Of a DNA stretch of 40,252 nt, positions 8,881 through 17,862 are shown in pieces (position 1 is the first letter of the stretch; each line of letters starts with the position of its first letter). The stretch is from contig QCLW01000008.1 in NCBI GenBank assembly GCA_003214235.1, forward strand, positions 1-40,252. Direction: 5' to 3'. Under the pieces are notes generated by a model. That model did not search any database. It saw nothing but the letters and a program-made list of their open reading frames with translations, and was not told where the DNA came from. The position numbers and the translations under genes were made by a program. This stretch comes from Prochlorococcus sp. AG-418-F16. Lineage in GTDB: Bacteria; Cyanobacteriota; Cyanobacteriia; PCC-6307; Cyanobiaceae.

Positions 8881-8932
8881 GACTTTTTTTAATCAATTAT
8901 TATAACGTTAGTTTATAGCTTTAATTCAAATA

Positions 8933-10162
8933 ATGAATGGGATTTTGACATGGGATGATTTAAATAAATTTGAAGTTGAAGATCTTGATAGAGTCAATGG
9001 TATAAATAATTCCTACGCAAATTTAAGATTATTTGGACATAGTGAAAATGATGTATTAGTTACCCTCTATAGGGATAGGCATTCTTGGTGTCCTTACTGT
9101 CAGAAAATATGGTTATGGCTTGAATATAAAAGAATTCCGTACAGAGTCAAAAAAATAAATATGTTTTGCTACGGTCAAAAAGAAAGTTGGTTCCTTGATA
9201 AAGTCAGATCAGGGAAATTACCTGCGATTGAATTTAATGGGAAAGTTGTAACTGAAAGCGACGATATCATAGCTTTTTTAGAAAATGAATTTGGAACACT
9301 TGGATCTTTTATTACATCTAGTCACCTTATCAAAATTCGAGAGTTAGAAAGAGAAATTTTCAGATCCTGGTGTAATTGGCTCTGCCGAGAAAGCTTTAAT
9401 TTTATAGATAACTCTTTTAGAAAAAAAAGATTTAAAGAATCCATTTCTAAACTCGATGAAATCTTAAGTAGATCAAAATCAGGGTTTATTGATCCATCAG
9501 TATCTAATACGGGTGATACGGAGCCTGGTGTTGGAGATATAATTTTTATTCCCTATATGGAGAGAATGAATGCATCACTTACCTATTATAAAGGGTTTAA
9601 TTTAAGATCTAATTACCCATATGTAGATAAATGGCTTACCCTTTTTGAAGGGACAAGTGCTTACAGAGGCACTCAAGGAGATTTTCATACTCATTCTCAT
9701 GATTTACCGCCCCAGATGGGTGGATGTTATAAAGAAAGCAATGAAAAACAGATTGTTTTCTCTAAGTCAATAGATACTGGAGAGGGCCTTGGTAATTTAG
9801 AATTAAATAAAAATTATGATTCAAAATATTACTCTAGATTTGCTCTTGAAAGAGTAATTAAGCATAAAGATAATTTAATAAAAGTAAATCCATACGATAA
9901 AGAATTCTTTGAAGAATCATTGAGATCAGCATTAACACATATGATCACAGGTGAAGTAAGAATCCCTAAGAAACTCTCAGGCAAATCTCTGAGATATTTA
10001 AAAAATAGAATCTCAGTTCCAAGAGATATGCCAATTATTTCTGCAAGGTTATTAAGACAATCATTAAATAAAATTGAATTACTAAGTGATAACAATGAAA
10101 TAGATAAGATCCCTCTAAATCATAGATATGATCAAGATCCTAGAAATTTCATTTCTAGTTAA
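8933..10162 (+). CDS. Glutathione S-transferase-like protein with long C-terminal extension
   Basis: A 409-residue protein. Residues about 42-125 form a thioredoxin-fold GST N-terminal domain with a glutaredoxin-like C-P-Y-C motif at 53-56 and the cis-proline region GKLPAIEFNGKVVTESDDI. A helical GST C-terminal domain follows to about 270, containing PGVGDIIFIPYMERMNAS. The last ~135 residues (ERVIKHKDNLIKVNP onward) match no domain I can name and are rich in basic residues. The exact substrate is unknown; thiol transfer or disulfide reduction is plausible from the CPYC motif. Placement next to glutathione reductase supports a glutathione role. The TAA stop directly abuts the dnaA stop. Confidence 0.85.
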   Translation: MNGILTWDDLNKFEVEDLDRVNGINNSYANLRLFGHSENDVLVTLYRDRHSWCPYCQKIWLWLEYKRIPYRVKKINMFCYGQKESWFLDKVRSGKLPAIEFNGKVVTESDDIIAFLENEFGTLGSFITSSHLIKIRELEREIFRSWCNWLCRESFNFIDNSFRKKRFKESISKLDEILSRSKSGFIDPSVSNTGDTEPGVGDIIFIPYMERMNASLTYYKGFNLRSNYPYVDKWLTLFEGTSAYRGTQGDFHTHSHDLPPQMGGCYKESNEKQIVFSKSIDTGEGLGNLELNKNYDSKYYSRFALERVIKHKDNLIKVNPYDKEFFEESLRSALTHMITGEVRIPKKLSGKSLRYLKNRISVPRDMPIISARLLRQSLNKIELLSDNNEIDKIPLNHRYDQDPRNFISS

Positions 10163-11557
10163 CTATAAATTTTTTCTTGAATCTATTTGAAGTAAATCTC
10201 TTATTTTTTGAACTTGACTTGCAATATTAGGATCAATAGACAATTTTTTTTCAACTTGTTCGATAGCATACATTACCGTTGTATGGTCTTTTCCCCCAAA
10301 TTCATCTCCAATTCTTGGTAGGCTCAAATCAGTTCCATGTCTCATAAGATACATGCCTATTTGCCTAGCTTGACTTACTGGTTTTCTTCTACTTGAACTA
10401 ATCAATTCATCAATAGAAACTTTAAAGAAATCTGAAACTTTGTTAATAACTTGTTTTGGAGTTACAACTACTCCAACACTATTTGGATCAAGCATTGGAG
10501 CGATTGATTGGACTGTCATTGGCAAGCCTGTTATTGAAGCGAATGCAACAGCCCTAGTAAATGCTCCTTCTAATTCTCGAATATTCGAAGTGAATCTTCC
10601 TGCTATAAATTGAATTAAATCTCTTGGAAGACTCATCCTCTCTTGTTCTGCCTTTTTTTGAAGAATAGCTGTCCTCGTCTCAAGGTCAGGGGGTTGAATA
10701 TCTGCAGTCATACCCATTGAGAACCTAGAAATTAATCTCTCTTGAATTCCCGACAATTGATTAGGAGGTCTATCACTTGCAATAACTATTTGACTTCCTG
10801 ATTCGTGAAGAGCGTTAAAAGTATGAAAGAATTCTTCCTGTGTATACTCTTTACCTTCTAAGAACTGTATATCGTCTATTAAAATCAAATCTACATTTCT
10901 ATATTTATCTCGAATAGCTGTCATTCCATCTCTCCTTATACCACTAATAACATCGTTAGTAAAAGTCTCTGTAGATACATATTTGACTTTTGCTTCTGGA
11001 TCTATTTCTACGCGATAATGACCTATTGCTTGCATTAAATGAGTTTTACCAAGACCTACTCCACCACAAATAAATAATGGATTAAATTCTCTCCCAGGAG
11101 ATTCGGCAACTGCTAAAGCTGCGGCATGAGCCAACCTACTATTTGGACCTACAACAAATCTTTTAAAGACATAGCGTAAATTTAAACCGTTGGGATTTTT
11201 GAATTGATTTTTTGAAGAATTATCTTGTCTATTACTAGAAAAAGATTTTGTTTTATGGTTAAAGTTCTTTTCATTTAGGCTCTCTTTATTTGTTAAATCG
11301 CTGCTGGTATTTGTTTCAGACTTAAAAACAACTTTTACATCATGGCCGCAAATTTCTTTTGCAGCTTTTTCGATAGTTTCACAATAATTCTTTCTTAACC
11401 AATCACTGGAAAATGTATTTGGAGCTATTAAGGTTAATAAACCATTCTCAAAGCAATTAAATTTGGCAGGCCTTATCCATGTCTCAAATGAAGGCTTACT
11501 TAAAGTTTTTTGGAGTAATTGTTGAACTTCCGCCCAAATAGGATTAGTTGCTTGCAA
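10163..11557 (-). CDS. dnaA: Chromosomal replication initiator DnaA
   Basis: DnaA binds origin DNA with ATP and opens it for replication. Domain I is at about 5-80 and a low-complexity, N/S/K-rich linker is domain II at 85-120. The AAA+ domain III has the Walker A motif GGVGLGKT at 165-172 and the Walker B stretch LILIDDI at 224-230, with a sensor/arginine-finger segment [10 protein letters not shown]. Domain IV ends with the DNA-binding signature [20 protein letters not shown]. The 464-residue length is normal. dnaN is not next to it, as in other cyanobacteria. I see no DnaA-box cluster (TTATCCACA-type) in the 170-bp upstream gap 11558-11727, so this is probably not oriC. Confidence 0.98.
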   Translation of the reverse strand: MQATNPIWAEVQQLLQKTLSKPSFETWIRPAKFNCFENGLLTLIAPNTFSSDWLRKNYCETIEKAAKEICGHDVKVVFKSETNTSSDLTNKESLNEKNFNHKTKSFSSNRQDNSSKNQFKNPNGLNLRYVFKRFVVGPNSRLAHAAALAVAESPGREFNPLFICGGVGLGKTHLMQAIGHYRVEIDPEAKVKYVSTETFTNDVISGIRRDGMTAIRDKYRNVDLILIDDIQFLEGKEYTQEEFFHTFNALHESGSQIVIASDRPPNQLSGIQERLISRFSMGMTADIQPPDLETRTAILQKKAEQERMSLPRDLIQFIAGRFTSNIRELEGAFTRAVAFASITGLPMTVQSIAPMLDPNSVGVVVTPKQVINKVSDFFKVSIDELISSSRRKPVSQARQIGMYLMRHGTDLSLPRIGDEFGGKDHTTVMYAIEQVEKKLSIDPNIASQVQKIRDLLQIDSRKNL

Positions 11558-11727
11558 AATTTTATTCTCTAGATTATTAATCTAGTGGGAATTTAATAAT
11601 TGGCCATTATCAAATCATAAGATCACGACAAATTTAAAATTTTTTAACAAAACATGCTCTAAATTTATAAGAATAAATTTTATATTTTTTTTATAGGCAT
11701 ATAATTATTATAAATCTAGTTGAAGTA

Positions 11728-12363
11728 TTGGATAAAGCATTACTTATTATCATGGCAAAATGGCATGGTTTTGGAAGATGCAAAACAAGATTATCGAGAG
11801 ATATAGGTAAAATTAATTCTGCAAAAATACAAAGTGTGATGACCAAGCACACTATTTCCGTCGTGAAATCCCTCCAAAAAATTAAACTAATTGATATTTC
11901 AATAGCTATGTCTGGTTTAGGTGAAAAGAATTGCAGAAGATGGTCTAAAGAATTAGGAATTAAAAAATTTAATTTACAGGGGAAAGGTTGCTTGGGAGAA
12001 AAAATGAAAAGACAAATAATTATCAACCAAAAATTTTGTAAACAAAATAAGATAAAAAATATTATTTTTATTGGTACTGACCTACCAGATTTATGCCATC
12101 TAGATTTATTGAATACTATCGTAGAGCTTAAAAAAAATGATCTTGTTTTAGGGCCTTCTAATGATGGAGGTTATTGGCTTATTGGTTTATCAGAAAAAAT
12201 AATATCTAAACATCTACATTTACCTTTTATCAATATCAAGTGGAGTAAAGAAAATGTTCTTCAAAATACAATTGATAATTTTGCCTCGATAAAATTGAAA
12301 TATAAGTTTTTAAATAAAAAAATAGATATAGATACAATAATTGATATTGAAGATAGGAAGTAA
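11728..12363 (+). CDS. TIGR04282-type glycosyltransferase (DUF2064)
   Basis: A 211-residue nucleotide-sugar-transferase-like protein of the DUF2064 family. The start is TTG: the first beta-strand ALLIIMAKWHGFGRCKTRL needs these residues, and no in-frame ATG precedes it. The internal ATG at 11752 would cut the strand. The family motifs GTDLPDL and LGPSNDGGYWLIGL are present; they are thought to hold the nucleotide. The next gene starts 5 bases downstream and is the family's usual partner (TIGR04283), so the two form an operon. Some members occur near arsenosugar or selenium-related genes elsewhere, but the substrate here is unknown. Confidence 0.85.
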   Translation: MDKALLIIMAKWHGFGRCKTRLSRDIGKINSAKIQSVMTKHTISVVKSLQKIKLIDISIAMSGLGEKNCRRWSKELGIKKFNLQGKGCLGEKMKRQIIINQKFCKQNKIKNIIFIGTDLPDLCHLDLLNTIVELKKNDLVLGPSNDGGYWLIGLSEKIISKHLHLPFINIKWSKENVLQNTIDNFASIKLKYKFLNKKIDIDTIIDIEDRK

Positions 12364-12368
12364 TCAAC

Positions 12369-13052
12369 TTGTCTAAAATCTCAGTTATCATTCCAACTAT
12401 CAATGAAGCCAATAATTTGCCATTATTGCTTTCAGACTTGTCAATCATTCAGAAAGAGGGAGAAATTCTTATTGTTGACTGTGGTAGTGAAGATAAAACT
12501 ATTGATATAGCTAATATTTATGGAGTGAAAGTATATAAATCCAAAGAAAGAAATCGAGGCTTACAATTAGATATGGGTGCTAAAAATTCAAAAGGAGAAT
12601 GGCTCATATTTTTACATGCTGATACTAGATTAACTCATGATTGGTTTACAAAAATAAAAACAGTTTTAAAGGCAGATAAAAATTATATTTACTATTTTAA
12701 ATTTAGAATTAATAACAAAAAGATACTTTACAGAGCCCTCGAAATTCTTGTTAATTTAAGAAGCCAATATTTTAAACAACCTTATGGAGACCAAGGTTTA
12801 ATAATTCATAGATCTATTTATCTTAAGAATAATGGTTTTAGAAAGATTCCCTTAATGGAGGATGTAGATTTTCTTAGGAGATTAAACAATAAAAAATTTT
12901 TAAAGCAATTAAATTTACCTATTTTTACAAGTTCAAGGAAATGGGAAAGAACTAATATTTTTCTCCAGTCAATTAAGAACTGGAACTTTAGAAGAAGATG
13001 GTTAAAAGGTGAATCGACAAAATCTATATATTCTGACTACTACAAAAAATAA
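12369..13052 (+). CDS. TIGR04283-type family 2 glycosyltransferase
   Basis: A GT-A fold glycosyltransferase of 227 residues. It starts with SKISVIIPTINEANNLPLLL, the usual GT2 nucleotide-binding strand, followed by IVDCGSEDKT and the metal-binding D-x-D-like HADTR. The second domain motif is GDQGLIIHRSIY, then MEDVDFLRR, the likely catalytic-base region. The start is TTG at 12369, 5 bases after the previous stop. The C-terminal segment is basic, so membrane association is possible. It probably works with the DUF2064 gene on an unidentified acceptor. Its TAA stop directly adjoins the convergent acetyltransferase stop. Confidence 0.88.
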   Translation: MSKISVIIPTINEANNLPLLLSDLSIIQKEGEILIVDCGSEDKTIDIANIYGVKVYKSKERNRGLQLDMGAKNSKGEWLIFLHADTRLTHDWFTKIKTVLKADKNYIYYFKFRINNKKILYRALEILVNLRSQYFKQPYGDQGLIIHRSIYLKNNGFRKIPLMEDVDFLRRLNNKKFLKQLNLPIFTSSRKWERTNIFLQSIKNWNFRRRWLKGESTKSIYSDYYKK

Positions 13053-13583
13053 TTAATTTGCATACCAAAAAGCGCATTTAGAGCCTCTTGGTTCTAATAT
13101 CCAACCTTGTCTTTTATAAAATGAAACCACTTCCGCATCAGCAAAAAGGGTAACTTTTGAAATGCCAATATTTTTTAATTCTTTTAGTATATATTTCATT
13201 AACTCTTTCCCCAATCCTAGCCCTTGATAGACAGGCTTAACAGCCACATCCCACACTGTTGCTTCTAGAATTCCATCGCCAGTGCATCTTGCAAAACCTA
13301 CGAGCCTAGGAAATTTATCGTCATGACACCATAACCCAACCACCAAAATACTAAAATCCAAAGCTCTTTTAACTCTCCTTATTGGTCGTCTGCTCCATCC
13401 AACAGTCTGCAAAAGTTGATCTAACTCTATTAGATCTAACTCTTTACTTTTACTACATACAAAAATTTCTTCTTTATTTTTTTGAGTGAATTCATAAGAA
13501 TTTAAACCATAAATATCTATAAGTTTATCTCTCGATATACTGTTCGATTTTTTTATTGATGGCTCTTGTTTTCTAAAAATCAT
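13053..13583 (-). CDS. GNAT family N-acetyltransferase
   Basis: A 176-residue acetyltransferase-like protein. The acetyl-CoA pyrophosphate-binding loop is VYQGLGLGKELMKYILKEL, preceded by the strand EATVWDVAVKP; the C-terminal FADAEVVSFYKRQGWILEP is also typical. About 40 residues before the GNAT core are polar and unconserved. The start codon overlaps the stop of the ABC transporter by one base (TAATG), so translation is coupled. Similar plant and cyanobacterial GNATs act on protein N-termini or amines; the substrate here is not known. Confidence 0.87.
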   Translation of the reverse strand: MIFRKQEPSIKKSNSISRDKLIDIYGLNSYEFTQKNKEEIFVCSKSKELDLIELDQLLQTVGWSRRPIRRVKRALDFSILVVGLWCHDDKFPRLVGFARCTGDGILEATVWDVAVKPVYQGLGLGKELMKYILKELKNIGISKVTLFADAEVVSFYKRQGWILEPRGSKCAFWYAN

Positions 13584-15379
13584 TAAAAATTCGCAAATCC
13601 TTTTTGCTGAAGCTCAGAGAGCTGAAAATATAAACCCTTTTTCATTTTTAATTCACTATGTGTTCCCTCTTCAACTAATGTTCCCCCTTTTAAAACTAAA
13701 ATCTTATCAGAACTTTCAATAGTTGCTAGTCTGTGAGCTATAACTAATGCTGTTCTTTTTGTAAGAATTCTTTCAAGATCTTTCTGCAAAGTAGCTTCTG
13801 TAGAAGGATCCATAAATGCTGTAGCTTCGTCCATTATCAAAACAACAGGATTTCTAATAGCTACTCGAGCTACCGAAAGAAGTTGTCTTTCTCCAGAAGA
13901 GAGATTCCCTCCTCTTTCTCTAAGAGAAGTATTCAAACCTTCTGGTAATTTTTTTAACAAATTATTTAATCCTAATTCTTTACAAAGATTTTCTAATTCA
14001 AGATTGTCTATATTCGCGCTTAGTTTCAAATTATCTGCAACATTTCCACTAAATATAAAGGTATCTTGTAAAACTACTCCCAACATTTTTCTAAGTGTCG
14101 AGATAGGAATATCTTTTATATTTATATCATCGATTAAAATTTCGCCTGATTGAGGTTCATACAATCTACATAACAATCTAATTATGGTTGTTTTACCTGA
14201 ACCAGTTGGTCCTACGAAAGCTACATGTTCTCCTGGATTGATCAAGAAAGATAAATCCTTTAGGATATGATCATTTTCATTGTAGAAGAAATTAACATTT
14301 TTGAATTCAATTTTACCCTTAAACTTATTATTTAAATTCAGGGCATCTTCTGAAAAATGCTTTGCGGAAATAGAGTCTTTAATCTGAATTTCTTCATCCA
14401 ATAATTCATTTATTCTCTCAACAGCTGTAAGACCTCCTTGAATCTGAGTAAATCTTTCTGCAAGCTGTCTTAAAGGTTCAAAAAGTCTTTGTGAATATAA
14501 AATAAAAGTTGTTAATGTTCCTAAACCAATATTTCCAGAGGTTACAAGATACCCTCCAACTGCTAAAACCAAGGAAACTGCGGCAAGCGAAATCCACTCT
14601 ATAAATGCGGAAATGCTACTGTCATAAAATATTGTTCCATTTACTGCTTTCTTATAAGCGACGCCAGTATTAGAAAATTTCTTACTATTGAAAGCCTCTC
14701 TTCTGAACATCTGAACGACTTCTAAACCTTGAAGATTCTCTTGAAAATCAGAGTTGAGTTGAGACAACTCCTCTCTTACTTGATAATTAGCCCTTCTATA
14801 ACGTTTTTGAAGCCAAATAATGAAATATGAAACTGGAATTTGAGTCAAGAGCAATAAAATCGCAAGTCCTCTATCAATTGAAAGCATTGTCAATGAAATC
14901 ACTATCAGACTTACAAAGTCAGCAATAACTCCAACCGCTCCACTTCCAAAAACCTCAGCTAAAGCATCAACATCATTGGTTAATCTCGTTAATAATTTCC
15001 CAACAGGCATTTTATCGTGATACTTAAGTGACAAAGATATTGAATGATCAAAAAGTGCTCTTCTTATCCTTGCAGTTAATCTTTGGCCCACCGCTTGGAT
15101 GTTGTAAGTTTGATATCCTTGCAGAACCAACCTAAATAAAACAGTTATTAATAAGGTTAAGATTATGGCATTTATTGACTGCCCAAAGAAAGTTTTACTT
15201 AGCCAGACATCTGTACTTTCATTTTTAAGAATAGTAATTGCTTGACCAACTAATAGTGGTTGAATAGCTCCAGAGAAAGATACAGGTAACAAAACTATTA
15301 ATATCAAATATATTGTTTTTTTATCTTTAGTTAAATATTTACCTAACTTTTGAATCCTATTAAAATCATTAAAAAACAT
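13583..15379 (-). CDS. ABC exporter, fused permease and ATPase
   Basis: A 598-residue half-transporter that would work as a dimer in the inner membrane. An ABC-type six-helix permease occupies about 20-320, with the intracellular-loop segment LTRLTNDVDALAEVFG. The nucleotide-binding domain starts near 345, with Walker A GPTGSGKTT near 390, the Q-loop, the signature NLSSGERQLLS near 495, Walker B VVLIMDEATAF near 515 and the H-loop AHRLAT. Architecture resembles MdlB/MsbA-type lipid or drug exporters, but the substrate cannot be read from sequence. It is 12 bp downstream of hisG and coupled to the GNAT gene. Confidence 0.93.
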   Translation of the reverse strand: MFFNDFNRIQKLGKYLTKDKKTIYLILIVLLPVSFSGAIQPLLVGQAITILKNESTDVWLSKTFFGQSINAIILTLLITVLFRLVLQGYQTYNIQAVGQRLTARIRRALFDHSISLSLKYHDKMPVGKLLTRLTNDVDALAEVFGSGAVGVIADFVSLIVISLTMLSIDRGLAILLLLTQIPVSYFIIWLQKRYRRANYQVREELSQLNSDFQENLQGLEVVQMFRREAFNSKKFSNTGVAYKKAVNGTIFYDSSISAFIEWISLAAVSLVLAVGGYLVTSGNIGLGTLTTFILYSQRLFEPLRQLAERFTQIQGGLTAVERINELLDEEIQIKDSISAKHFSEDALNLNNKFKGKIEFKNVNFFYNENDHILKDLSFLINPGEHVAFVGPTGSGKTTIIRLLCRLYEPQSGEILIDDINIKDIPISTLRKMLGVVLQDTFIFSGNVADNLKLSANIDNLELENLCKELGLNNLLKKLPEGLNTSLRERGGNLSSGERQLLSVARVAIRNPVVLIMDEATAFMDPSTEATLQKDLERILTKRTALVIAHRLATIESSDKILVLKGGTLVEEGTHSELKMKKGLYFQLSELQQKGFANF

Positions 15380-15391
15380 TTAGCTAATCTT

Positions 15392-16030
15392 CTATACAGC
15401 ATTAATCGATTCTATTGATAAAATCGTATCTCTGAGATCATTATCATCTAACCTCATAGATAAAGGATTTCCAATTAGTCTTGCCGTCGAGTAGAAAAGA
15501 TCATCTATTTTAATTAAACCATTCTCTTTAAGAGTCTTTCCCGTTGCTACCAAATCAACTATTGCCTCTGCCATACCTGTAATAGGACCAAGCTCTACTG
15601 ATCCTGTCAAATGGACAATTTCTACAGGTAAATTTAACTCATCAAAATAAGATCTTGCTGTTTTTGTGAATTTACTTGCTACTTTACAATTCGCAGGCAG
15701 ATCAGTTGGTTTTGAATAATTGCTATTTTTCTTAACCGCCAAGGACATATGACACCCCCCAAATCCCAAATCGAGTAACTTTGCGACTTCTAATTCAGAT
15801 TCTTGTAAAACGTCATATCCAACGATACCTAAATCAGCCTGACCATAACTTACATAAACAGGAACATCTCCATTTCTTACCAATAAAGCTTTAGCCCGAT
15901 TGCAACTTGATTCAAAGGTTAATGATCTATTATTTTGCTCCAAAGCATCAGAGAAATCTAACCCAGCTCTTTTAAAAATTGAAATTGAGTCTTCTAACAG
16001 AGCTCCTTTTGGTAAAGCTATAGTAAACAT
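15392..16030 (-). CDS. hisG: ATP phosphoribosyltransferase, short form
   Basis: HisG does the first step of histidine synthesis, joining ATP and PRPP. At 212 residues it is the short type, which lacks the C-terminal regulatory domain and in known systems needs the HisS-like partner HisZ. The N-terminus [20 protein letters not shown] is typical, and the PRPP-binding region [12 protein letters not shown] is clear. No hisZ is in the window. It is divergent from the hydrolase at 16071 with only 40 bp between start codons, so a shared promoter region is likely. Confidence 0.95.
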   Translation of the reverse strand: MFTIALPKGALLEDSISIFKRAGLDFSDALEQNNRSLTFESSCNRAKALLVRNGDVPVYVSYGQADLGIVGYDVLQESELEVAKLLDLGFGGCHMSLAVKKNSNYSKPTDLPANCKVASKFTKTARSYFDELNLPVEIVHLTGSVELGPITGMAEAIVDLVATGKTLKENGLIKIDDLFYSTARLIGNPLSMRLDDNDLRDTILSIESINAV

Positions 16031-16070
16031 AGATCAATTTCTTCCAAGCATTCTTCATTCTAAGTTAACA

Positions 16071-16811
16071 ATGGAATTTAATAAAGCTCACAATATAATA
16101 GGACTAAGAGTTTTAAGTGATAATGTCATTTGGTTTTGGGAAAAAGATAAATCAGTAGTAGTTATAGATCCATCTTTACACGAACCAGTAATTAAATATA
16201 TAGATGAAAACAATTTTAACTTAAAAGCTATTTTGCAAACTCATCATCATTCAGATCATATTGGAGGAACTAAATATCTTATTGAAAGATGGCCAAATGT
16301 TAAAGTAATTGCTTCTTACAAAGAAAAAAAGCGAATACCTTTTCAAAATATATCAGTAGAAGATGGAGAAATTTTGAATATTTTAGGTGAAGAAGTAAAA
16401 ATAATTGAAGTATTAGGGCATACAAGCTCACATATCGCCTTCTTTTTGAATAGCAAAAATCCTGTTCTTTTTATTGGTGATACATTATTTTCGGGAGGAT
16501 GTGGAAGAATTTTTGAAGGAACTTTTCAACAAATGTACTCTTCTCTAGAAAGAATAAAGTCATTACCAAGAAATACACTAATATATTGTGCTCATGAATA
16601 TACCAAAGCAAATCTATTGTGGGCATTGAATCTCAAGCCCAAAGATCAAGATATAAAAAATAAACTTTTGCAAGTTGAAGAAAAACTTTCTCTTAATGAA
16701 TTGACAATTCCATTTTTACTAGATGAAGAAATGAAAATAAACCTTTTCTTAAGAGCAAAAAATTTAGAAGAATTTACTTTTTTAAGAACAAATAAAGATT
16801 TATGGGTTTAA
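16071..16811 (+). CDS. gloB: Glyoxalase II-like metallo-beta-lactamase hydrolase
   Basis: A binuclear-zinc hydrolase of 246 residues that most resembles hydroxyacylglutathione hydrolase, which releases D-lactate and glutathione. The metal motif [10 protein letters not shown] puts H58, H60, D62 and H63 in place. [20 protein letters not shown] and CAHEYT supply the remaining His/Asp ligands. I start it at the ATG at 16071. The frame is open to 15900, but that upstream stretch overlaps hisG and makes no sensible N-terminus. It fits the glutathione genes 7-10 kb away. Confidence 0.9.
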   Translation: MEFNKAHNIIGLRVLSDNVIWFWEKDKSVVVIDPSLHEPVIKYIDENNFNLKAILQTHHHSDHIGGTKYLIERWPNVKVIASYKEKKRIPFQNISVEDGEILNILGEEVKIIEVLGHTSSHIAFFLNSKNPVLFIGDTLFSGGCGRIFEGTFQQMYSSLERIKSLPRNTLIYCAHEYTKANLLWALNLKPKDQDIKNKLLQVEEKLSLNELTIPFLLDEEMKINLFLRAKNLEEFTFLRTNKDLWV

Positions 16812-16835
16812 ATAGATAGGTATCATCTTAAACAA

Positions 16836-17228
16836 ATGTCCCCAAAACAAGTAATTAAAACATCTAATGCTCCAGATCCAGTAGGACCTTATAATCAAGC
16901 AATTAAAGCTGGAGATTTTATTTATTGTTCTGGCCAAATTGCTATAGATCCAGCTTTAAATGAAATAACATGTTTGGGTGATATTGAGAAGGAAACTATT
17001 CAAGTTTTGAAAAATCTTTCAGCTGTTCTTAAAGCTGGTGGAGCAAAGATTGAGGATGTAGTTAAAACAACTATTTACTTAACCGACCTAAGTAATTTTC
17101 AAATTGTCAATAAGATATATACCAACTTTTTCAATATAGAAAATCCTCCAGCAAGGGCTTGTGTTGAAGTTTCATCTCTACCCAAAGGGGTTTTAGTTGA
17201 AATAGATTGCGTTGCATTTCTAGATTAA
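16836..17228 (+). CDS. ridA: RidA family enamine/imine deaminase
   Basis: A 130-residue protein of the Rid/YjgF family. RidA hydrolyses reactive 2-aminoacrylate-type enamines made by PLP enzymes. The substrate-binding arginine is R107 in PPARACVEVSSLPKGVLVEI, and the N-terminus has the conserved DPVGPYNQAI and FIYCSGQIAI. It follows the hydrolase by 24 bp on the same strand and is probably co-transcribed. RidA works as a trimer in the cytosol. Confidence 0.95.
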   Translation: MSPKQVIKTSNAPDPVGPYNQAIKAGDFIYCSGQIAIDPALNEITCLGDIEKETIQVLKNLSAVLKAGGAKIEDVVKTTIYLTDLSNFQIVNKIYTNFFNIENPPARACVEVSSLPKGVLVEIDCVAFLD

Positions 17229-17313
17229 TTTCTAATTATTGAGAAATTTGAAATATGATCCAATTCTGCACCATATTTGTATAGATTATTAATTGGTAAT
17301 TCCTCTTTGGTCT

Positions 17314-17541
17314 ATGACAGCAGCAAAGCTTAATATAGATGAATTAGAAGCAGGCTATCCTTTGTTTTGTAAAGCTCTTAGATTATTAATTTTAAAAGGC
17401 AACTCAGTTAAAGATATAGAAAAGACAGTGTGTTGGGGTCATCTCGAAACTTTAAATAGATGTCTGCCAGGAAGATATAAAGCACCTACATATTTAATGG
17501 CTTTAATTAAAAGAGATATTGCCAAACCTAATAATTATTAA
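17314..17541 (+). CDS. DUF3136 small conserved protein
   Basis: A 75-residue protein conserved in marine picocyanobacteria. I use the ATG at 17314 (MTAAKLNIDELEAGYPLF); the open frame also allows a TTG at 17293 that adds seven residues. Features include LCFC-type residues (PLFCKALRLLI), the pattern K-D-I-E-K-T-V-C-W-G-H, and the basic stretch LPGRYKAPTYLMALIKRDI, which suggest a compact helical fold. No function is known. It sits between RidA and the convergent acRAF gene, with 6 bp between stop codons. Confidence 0.8.
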   Translation: MTAAKLNIDELEAGYPLFCKALRLLILKGNSVKDIEKTVCWGHLETLNRCLPGRYKAPTYLMALIKRDIAKPNNY

Positions 17542-17547
17542 AAGGGA

Positions 17548-17787
17548 TTAATCTTCTAAATAAAATTTATCTATATCCTTTGAAAAATCTTTTTCATTAT
17601 CAGATATTTTTTTATTATCTAAAAAAATTGAAATACTAACAAAATTCTTACCAAAGCTAATATTTGGATAGATATCGTTTTCTTTACATAATTTCTCAAT
17701 TTTCTCCATAAATTTACTAATTTTTGAGTATTCCTCAAATTCAAATCTTTTTTCAATCCTCAAAGGTGATTCTCTTTCATTCCACAT
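17548..17787 (-). CDS. Pterin-dehydratase-like Rubisco assembly factor (acRAF)
   Basis: A 79-residue protein with the 4a-hydroxytetrahydrobiopterin dehydratase (PCD) fold: RIEKRFEFEEYSKISKFMEKI, then FVSISIFL, then the C-terminal DKFYLED. In alpha-carboxysome operons this paralogue was identified as acRAF, which helps form I Rubisco assemble. The catalytic His-His-Pro segment of true dehydratases reads NDIYPNISF here, so the enzyme activity is probably lost. It is the last gene on the carboxysome strand, 75 bp beyond csoS4B. The gap holds a TATAGT hexamer that could be an extra promoter. The family is clear; assembly-factor function follows from context. Confidence 0.85.
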   Translation of the reverse strand: MWNERESPLRIEKRFEFEEYSKISKFMEKIEKLCKENDIYPNISFGKNFVSISIFLDNKKISDNEKDFSKDIDKFYLED

Positions 17788-17813
17788 TAAATTCTTTATT
17801 AAAGTCTAAATAC

Positions 17814-17819
17814 ACTATA
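17814..17819 (-). promoter_or_regulatory. Candidate -10 hexamer for acRAF
   Basis: On the minus strand the hexamer TATAGT lies about 27 bases before the acRAF start and is preceded by CTG. The decamer TATAGTGTAT also occurs upstream of folE. There is no convincing -35 element at 17-bp spacing, so this is only a candidate. Confidence 0.3.
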
Positions 17820-17862
17820 CAGTCAGCAAAGTTTCTTAATAAACTTTTTTAAGTTAAAAATT

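Noticed and set aside
11558-11727. Replication origin next to dnaA
   Set aside because: No DnaA-box cluster (TTATCCACA-like) is seen in the gap and dnaN is not adjacent. Cyanobacterial origins are usually elsewhere.
15900-16070. N-terminal extension of the glyoxalase II-like frame
   Set aside because: It runs antisense through hisG codons. The conserved protein starts at the ATG at 16071.
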